From Lycium barbarum (taxonomy: Eukaryota; Streptophyta; Magnoliopsida; Solanales; Solanaceae), in assembly GCF_019175385.1 (NCBI RefSeq), contig NC_083337.1:163631713-163695712 (forward strand): 64,000 bases of DNA. The letters run 5' to 3'. Shown one piece after another: positions 58,336 to 64,000 of the stretch. The notes below the pieces were generated by a model. It was not told the origin of the DNA and did not search any database. It saw nothing but the letters and a program-made list of their open reading frames with translations. Made by a program: the position numbers and the translations under genes. Position 1 is the stretch's first letter. Each line of letters begins with the position of its first letter.

Positions 58336-58711
58336 TGTAATGATCTCTGGTCAATTTCAATAAAACGGTAACAAAAATAACTGACACGATCTTTTGGGAC
58401 AATTTTCTATTATCAGAAACAGAAAGATAACTTCGATTACAACTGAAAGAGTAACTAAAATGAAAAATAAAAGGTAACAATCTCCATAGACGTGAGCTTC
58501 GGATGTTCAGGAAGCTGATGTAGAAGAAGAAAGAGAAAGAATAGAGAAGAAAAGAGGAGGAAGAAGGGTTCAAGAGAGAGAGAAGAAGAGTACCAGATTT
58601 GGGCTAAAATTCAATACCGTTCCACCAAGTTCACTTTCTATTTATAAGAGAGTAATTATCCAAATCCAAGCACGTGCCCCCCACGTAATCCAACTAATCC
58701 CGATCATAACA
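58336..58711 (-). mobile_element. LTR (376 bp) of an LTR retrotransposon, probably gypsy-like
   Basis: On the minus strand it starts TGTTATGATCGG at 58711 and ends ATCATTACA at 58336, giving TG...CA ends. A TATA-like 'tataaatagaaa' lies 80 nt in, and pyrimidine-rich 'ttcttctctctctct' follows. Immediately before its start is a purine tract (aagcgggaagga), and one frame there reads LEDKVNFKREG, which resembles the tail of gypsy polyproteins. It is therefore read as a 3' LTR. The opposite LTR was not found. Confidence 0.65.
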
Positions 58712-59440
58712 ATCCTTCCCGCTTAAAATTGACCTTGTCCTCAAGGTCATTGGTGAGACATTCGATTTGATATCAGTTGATTGTTGCCTGAATGACAGGT
58801 AGAATTGAACATCCACAATTCTGCCAATGCCAAATACGTAATTCAGTTGCTCAACTGAAGCACTGTCAAGCTTGTCATCCAAATAGCTAGCATTCTCAAT
58901 GATCACATCTGAGCAATCAAGCTTTAACCTGGCAATTTCTTCCTGCAACGTCACAAGTTTTTCTCTAGTCAATTCTAATTTTCTTTCCCACGTCTCAATC
59001 TTGTGACAATAGTATGATATTGGACTTGCAAGCAGAGTTACTTGTGTTCTCAGTTCCTGAATGTGTTCTCAGTTCCTGAATCATTCTTTTGTCCATCTCA
59101 CGATAATTATTTTGGATCTTTACCTCGCTTTCAACTGAATCAAGATGCAAATAAGGTAAATGGAAGAAGTTTCCCATGGCTTCCATGATACCAGCGAAAT
59201 GCCAATGACAATATTCCAATAGAATGAGTTGTTTGATCAAAGTAATCCAATGTGAGCTACTAGAAAAACTAATCATGTCAATCTGAACTTTATTCAAATC
59301 CAAACTACAGTCTTTATTAATGACATCTCCCATATGTACTGAAATGCCCTCTAAGCTGCCTCTTATATAATTTCCATAACCAAGAGCTTGAATGCCACCG
59401 TGAACTACGAGTTTCAGACTTTGCCGGTGAATATATATAT
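58694..59440 (-). pseudogene. Internal remnant of the LTR element (unidentified ORFs)
   Basis: Two minus-strand frames (about 59430-58995 and 58972-58694) encode a protein without a domain I recognise; the second is a coiled-coil-like stretch (EKLVTLQEEIARLKLDC). A 23-nt phrase ('gtgttctcagttcctgaat') is repeated directly at about 59045-59085 and shifts the frame between them. Position next to the LTR suggests the end of its coding region or an accessory frame. Cut off at right by the LINE tail. Confidence 0.4.
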
Positions 59441-59441
59441 A

Positions 59442-62400
59442 TTTTTTTTTAATAAAGGCCACTAGGCTTTTTATCACCTATGGCTTATTTTATTAATTTA
59501 ATAAAGCACCAAAACAGAGATAGTCTGAAACAAAGCAAAAGAGACAAACTAAAAAGTAAAAACAAATTGAGCTAGCTATATACTTCAGTTTCTCCTTTGT
59601 CTCTTTATATGTGTCTGGGACACATGGAAAGTGAATGGCAGGTAGCATTGGAGAAGCCAAAAGTTCCACAAAGTTCAAGTAATGCTGAACATTTCACGCT
59701 TTTTATTGCCGGTTGCAATTCCCAAGCTTGTAAAATGTGGTTCACTATGTCCTCTATGCCAACCCCATGCTTCACCTGAGCAAAAATATTTATCACTCTT
59801 CTCTCTCACAATCTTCATCTTCACTTCTTGGGTAAATGTTGGCCAAGAACCAAATGTAATTTGTTCTCCTTCTTACGACTATTGCACCGGTTTCAATTCC
59901 AAAGATGGCATTTGAGCTCCATCTTAAATATCTTCACCGGTTCAGGTTCATTTCTGTGTCAACAAATGTTCGATGTATGGATTCTTGTACTTTTAAGCTG
60001 AAAGCTTTCCTCTTGAAATGTCCTCCTCTGGAGATCTCTAATGTAAGTGGTTTTATTTTCCATCTCCGTTTGTGAAGTTTCTTTTCCTGGCTTGAGATTA
60101 TACTACAATCAATAGGTGTTTGAGCAAGGGAATGAGCATCATTCGACACTAATACCACGCCTTGTTCATTGACCTTCCGATGTATTATATTCCCATGCTT
60201 TTATGGTCGATGCTGCGTGGTTTTCCTTGTGCAACCTTCTTGATTTCTTTTCATGGTTTTGCTGCTTCTTGTGTAGTATCCGTGCCTTTCTTCACACTGT
60301 TGGTATTGTTTCTCCTTGGTTTTGCTGTTATTATACTGATTTGTGTTGTGATCCATTGGGATAATCATTTTTCTCCATTTGTGTTTCCTTTTTAGATGCT
60401 TTTTTGTGCTAGGACCTGGTTCTGCTGCTTCTTGATTTTCTTTCCTGGTTCTGTTGCTTCTTGTGACTTTTTTGCACTGTTGTTGTTGCTTATCCTTGGC
60501 TATGTTAGTGTTGTTCTGATCCATTGAGATAATCAGTTTCCTCCACTTAATTGTTCTCTGCTGCGTACCTTCCATGGGATTGTTTTCATTACTTGCTGAG
60601 CTGCAGATGCCTCTATTAACATTGAATTACCTGTAAACATTAACAAACAATTAGTATAAACCACCTTTCCATTCTCCTCCCATAGGATTTGAATGTAATA
60701 GATTCCTCTGCTCCAAACTTCATCTAAGACTGTCCGCTTTAACATTTCCTGATCCTTAGGTAAGGCAATTGCAACTTGTCACTGTTCACTATTCTTTTGT
60801 CTTGGCAGTCCATCTCTTGAAAAGAATTGAAAAGTACATCTCCATTATCCAGAGCTAAATTAGCTAAATGATCTGCTAATTTATTGCCCTCTCTATATAT
60901 ATGCTCAATCACCACAGTTTTACCCTCCATAAGCTTCCAAATTTCTTCTACCATGGTAACAATTTGCCAAGGTACCTCCCAAGTCATTTGAATGATGTTT
61001 CTTAGCAATAAAGAATCAGTTTCAATCCTGATTTTATCCAATTGATTGTTCTTCAAATATCTAAGAGCTTGCAGAATAGCCAGCGCTTCTACCTCTGTAT
61101 TAGTACTCATAGGATCATTCATTTCTTTAGCCTGAGCTTGCACCACATTACCCATCTCATTCCTTACACAAAAGGCCCATGCACTTCTCCCAGGATTTCC
61201 TCTTGAAGCTCCATCAGTGTTAACCTTAATCCAACCCATTTCTGGTAATTTCCACTGAACTTGAATAACTTTAACCTTTGAAGAGTATCTCTGTAGAGCT
61301 TCCACAACAACACTCCATCTATAAGGTGCATATTTGAAGTTCCTTCTTCTCACTTTCATAAACTGAATCAAAGTATGCATCACTTGATAGATGAGTTTAG
61401 TGATTGATACTTTCCCATCATGTCTCATGGTATTTCTTCTTTTCCAAAGTTCCCAAATAATAATAGCAGGGACGGCTTGATAAATACATTTGACATGAGG
61501 CTTTCCAGGCATATCCCACCAACTATTAATTATTTGAGTAACCTGTAGATTATCAATATTTATCCCAACTGGATTACAAAAATGCTTCCAGATAGCCTGA
61601 GCAGTTGGTGATTTTAAGAACACATGAGAAAAATCTTCCACTTCAGGGTGTTGGCAACAGTAACATCTAGAAGGGAATTGATGACCCCATTTCTTCAATT
61701 TATCATCCAGAGGCAATTTAAATTTCCAAAACTTCCACATAAAAAAAGAAATCTTTATAGGTAGTCCTTCCAACCACATGTGCTTATAAAGAATGCTAGA
61801 TTCTCTTCTTTGTCTTAGAAGTTGAAAAACAGAACTTACTGTAAACTTGCCTCTAGTGTCTAACTTCCAGTATGCCTTGTCTTCCTGCATATTCTCATCT
61901 GGAGGTTTAATATTCTGCACAATGTGATCAGCCAGTTCTGCAGGAAGATTTCTTCTAAGCATCTCCTCATCCCAAAGCCCTTCATTCGCTGCTTCTTTTA
62001 CAAGAATAATGGTTGGTTCACATACAAAATCTAGTGGAGTAATGTAATAAAGAGCTCCCAAACCTGACCAATTATCAAACCAGAAATAGGAATTGCCTTG
62101 TTGAACCTTCCACCAAATTTCATGTTCAATCTCATCTCTATGCTTAATCATCTTCTTCCACACATAAGTACCTGACTTAATAGGAGCAATCACTGCATAA
62201 AACTTCTTCAAATATTTATTGCTCATAAAAGTCCTCCAAAGGGACTGCTTTGTCCTCATGTTCCACCACAGTTTTGCAAACAAGGATTTAGACATATCTT
62301 GTAAACTTCTGAATCCCATACCCCCTTCCTCTGTTGGATGACATAAAGTTTTCCAGGTTGCCCAGTGCTTGCTTGAATTACCAACTGAGTTACTCCAAAA

Positions 62401-64000
62401 AAACTTTGCAAATAACCTGTGTATCTGTGCAAGTACTCCATCAGGAGGGTCACAGGCTGATAACAAATGGATTGGCATACTTTGTAAGACATGCTTGATT
62501 AGTGTTGTTCTCCCCCCGATAGATAACAACTTTCCAGTCCAAGAGCTAAGCCTATTTTGAATCTTTTCAATCAGCTCTTTATAATGAATATTCATTCTCC
62601 TCCCATAATACACTGGCACTCCCAAATAAGTAAAAGGAAATTCTTTTTCTGGAATTTGAGTAACATTATGCACCACCTCCTTGATGTTATGTGAGGTCAA
62701 GTGATGCATATACACTGCACTTTTATGTTTGTTAATCTTCTGGCCACTCACCTTTTCATAGTTTGTTAGAGTCTTCATAACCAACCTCAAAGATTCCTCA
62801 TTAGCAGAAGTAAAGATAATAGTGTCATCAACATATGCCAAATGATTGACATATGGACTCCATTTTGGCATTCCATACTCCTTGTAGCTGGCTTCATTAA
62901 ACAATGCATTCAGAGCCCTAGACAAACATTCAGCAGCAAGTATAAAAAGAGTAGGAGATAATGGGTCCCCTTGTTTTACCCCCCTTGAAGATCTGAAGAA
63001 ACCATGTGGTTGCCCATTGATCAAAATAGAATACCAATTGTTAGAAATGATTCTGAACACTAGATCAATGGTGAATTCACCAAATCCTATTTTCCTTAAC
63101 ACTTTGGTCAAGAATAACCATGATACCCTGTCATAAGCCTTAGCCATGTCTAACTTGATGACCACATTAGCAGGCTTTCCTCTAATTCTAATATCATGTA
63201 TAATTTCTTGAACTAGTACAATGTTCTCTACAATGCTTCTACCTTTAATAAAGCCAGATTGTTGAGGTGAAATAATATTAGGTAGAAACTGTACCAACCT
63301 GTCATGCAGAATTCTTGAGAACACTTTACTTGTGAAATTACTCAAACTAATTGGCCTCATATCAGAAAAAGTGTTGATTTCTTTCTTCTTTGGTAATAGA
63401 ACTAAGTTGGTACAAGTGATATACCTAGGTAGTTCATGTCCACAGAAAAAAATATCTCACCATTTTCACCATGTCTTTGGATATAGTGTCCCAACAAGCT
63501 TGGAAGAATTTTCCTGTAAATCCATCTGGACCCCCTGCACTATCCCCATTTAATCCTAATACTGCCCTTTTAATTTATTTTTCTTCCGGCATTTCATAAA
63601 GCTTTTGATTCTGATCTTCTGTAATCATTCTAGGAATCTTATCCAACATAGAAAAGTCAGTAGGATTATTCTCTTCTCTAAATTGATCAGAGTAGAATCT
63701 GATTGCTTCCTGAGCTATCTCCTCTTCAGATTCTAACCATGTACCTGTTTGATCTTGAATTCTTTGCAACTGTAATTTCCTCCTTTTTCCATTAACATGG
63801 GCATGAAAGAATTTTGTGTTTCTGTCCCCATCTTGAAACCACTGCATACCAGCTTTTTGCTTCCAAAATTTCTCTTCAATAGCATAAAATCTAATCAAAT
63901 CAGCTTGTACCCTCTGCAGTCTCTCTCTGTTCAGCGCTGTAGGATTCTGTTCCAATTCCCTCTCATGAACTTGCACCACTTCCTCAAGAGAAGCTATTTG
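59442..64000 (-). mobile_element. L1-type LINE, 3' part, continues past the window edge
   Basis: On the minus strand: ORF2 from the right edge to TAG/TGA at 60739, about 1.3 kb of 3' untranslated sequence, then a short A-rich tail (T run 59442-59450 on the plus strand). The 3' region holds two diverged copies of a segment of about 170 nt (near 60250-60400 and 60430-60570; each translates to KWRK..I.MD.N). The tail is embedded in the LTR-element remnant, so the LINE probably inserted there. Its 5' end and upstream target duplication lie outside the window. Confidence 0.75.
60739..63979 (-). pseudogene. L1 LINE ORF2: reverse transcriptase, zf-RVT, RNase H
   Basis: The frame enters at the right edge (GMQWFQDGDRNTKFFHA is a standard plant L1 motif), meets TAA at 63577-63575, continues as GGPDGFTGKFFQ, and shifts by one base in a T run near 63450. 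From 63360 to 60739 it is open for 873 codons: PISLSNF, SGFIKGR, KLDMAKAYDRV, GVKQGDPLSP, catalytic YVDDT (62821-62840), then zf-RVT CYCCQHPEVEDFSHVF, and a C-terminal RNase H (VNTDGASRGNPG, ETDSLLL, NKLADHLAN). Only two lesions were seen, so the copy is fairly young. The endonuclease lies beyond the window. Confidence 0.92.

Noticed and set aside
58205..58573. 122-codon minus-strand frame
   Set aside because: Lies inside the LTR at 58336-58711 and its flank; pyrimidine-rich sequence yields an S/F/L-rich chance translation.
59442..60738. Minus-strand frames at 59934-60158 and 60533-60745 as host genes
   Set aside because: They fall between the LINE ORF2 stop and the A-rich tail, show no known domain, and are best read as LINE 3' untranslated sequence.

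Overview
This is nuclear plant DNA, AT-rich, with intron-containing genes buried in transposable elements. A solanaceous host (nightshade family) is the best fit. The evidence is two Tnt1-like Ty1/copia elements, an RTE-type LINE whose 3' end resembles the tobacco TS SINE and ends in (TTG)n, a SolS-like SINE, and a large LTR of a type I associate with Solanaceae gypsy elements. I cannot name the species.

Layout. 1-12.6 kb: gene debris around a TMK-type leucine-rich-repeat receptor kinase (minus strand, 4937-11358). It carries two nonsense codons and a 3.5 kb solo LTR in its coding sequence, with a 5-bp target duplication (AACTG). A broken second copy of its 3' end, a SMU1 (WD40 splicing factor) fragment and a possible TMEM214-like fragment lie at 1.2-4.4 kb, all on the same strand. 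14.1-19.5 kb: a complete but mutated copia element.

19.6-46.9 kb: a tandem array of five diverged copies (A-E) of one segment. Each copy carries exon 1, or exons 1 and 2, of a two-exon gene for a small secreted cysteine-rich, defensin-like peptide on the minus strand. Only copy B (30512-31145) is open: 95 residues, 10 cysteines. Copy A lost exon 2. Copy C has a stop and a 2.17 kb hAT transposon in exon 2. Copy D has a stop and a lost cysteine. Copy E is truncated. A second copia element sits in unit A; units B and C preserve the unoccupied site. MITEs and an inverted segment add to the rearrangement.

47.3-53.8 kb: the one clearly intact conserved gene, an HDA8-type histone deacetylase (minus strand, three exons, 377 residues). 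Its first intron carries a SINE and a 5'-truncated RTE LINE with a long open reverse-transcriptase frame. 53.8-64 kb: gene-poor DNA, a remnant of an LTR element, and a minus-strand L1-type LINE with an RNase H domain that runs off the right edge.

Most of the window is a record of insertion and duplication. The plausibly functional host genes are the deacetylase and one defensin-like peptide gene. All calls come from reading the sequence; no database search, alignment program or transcript data were available.
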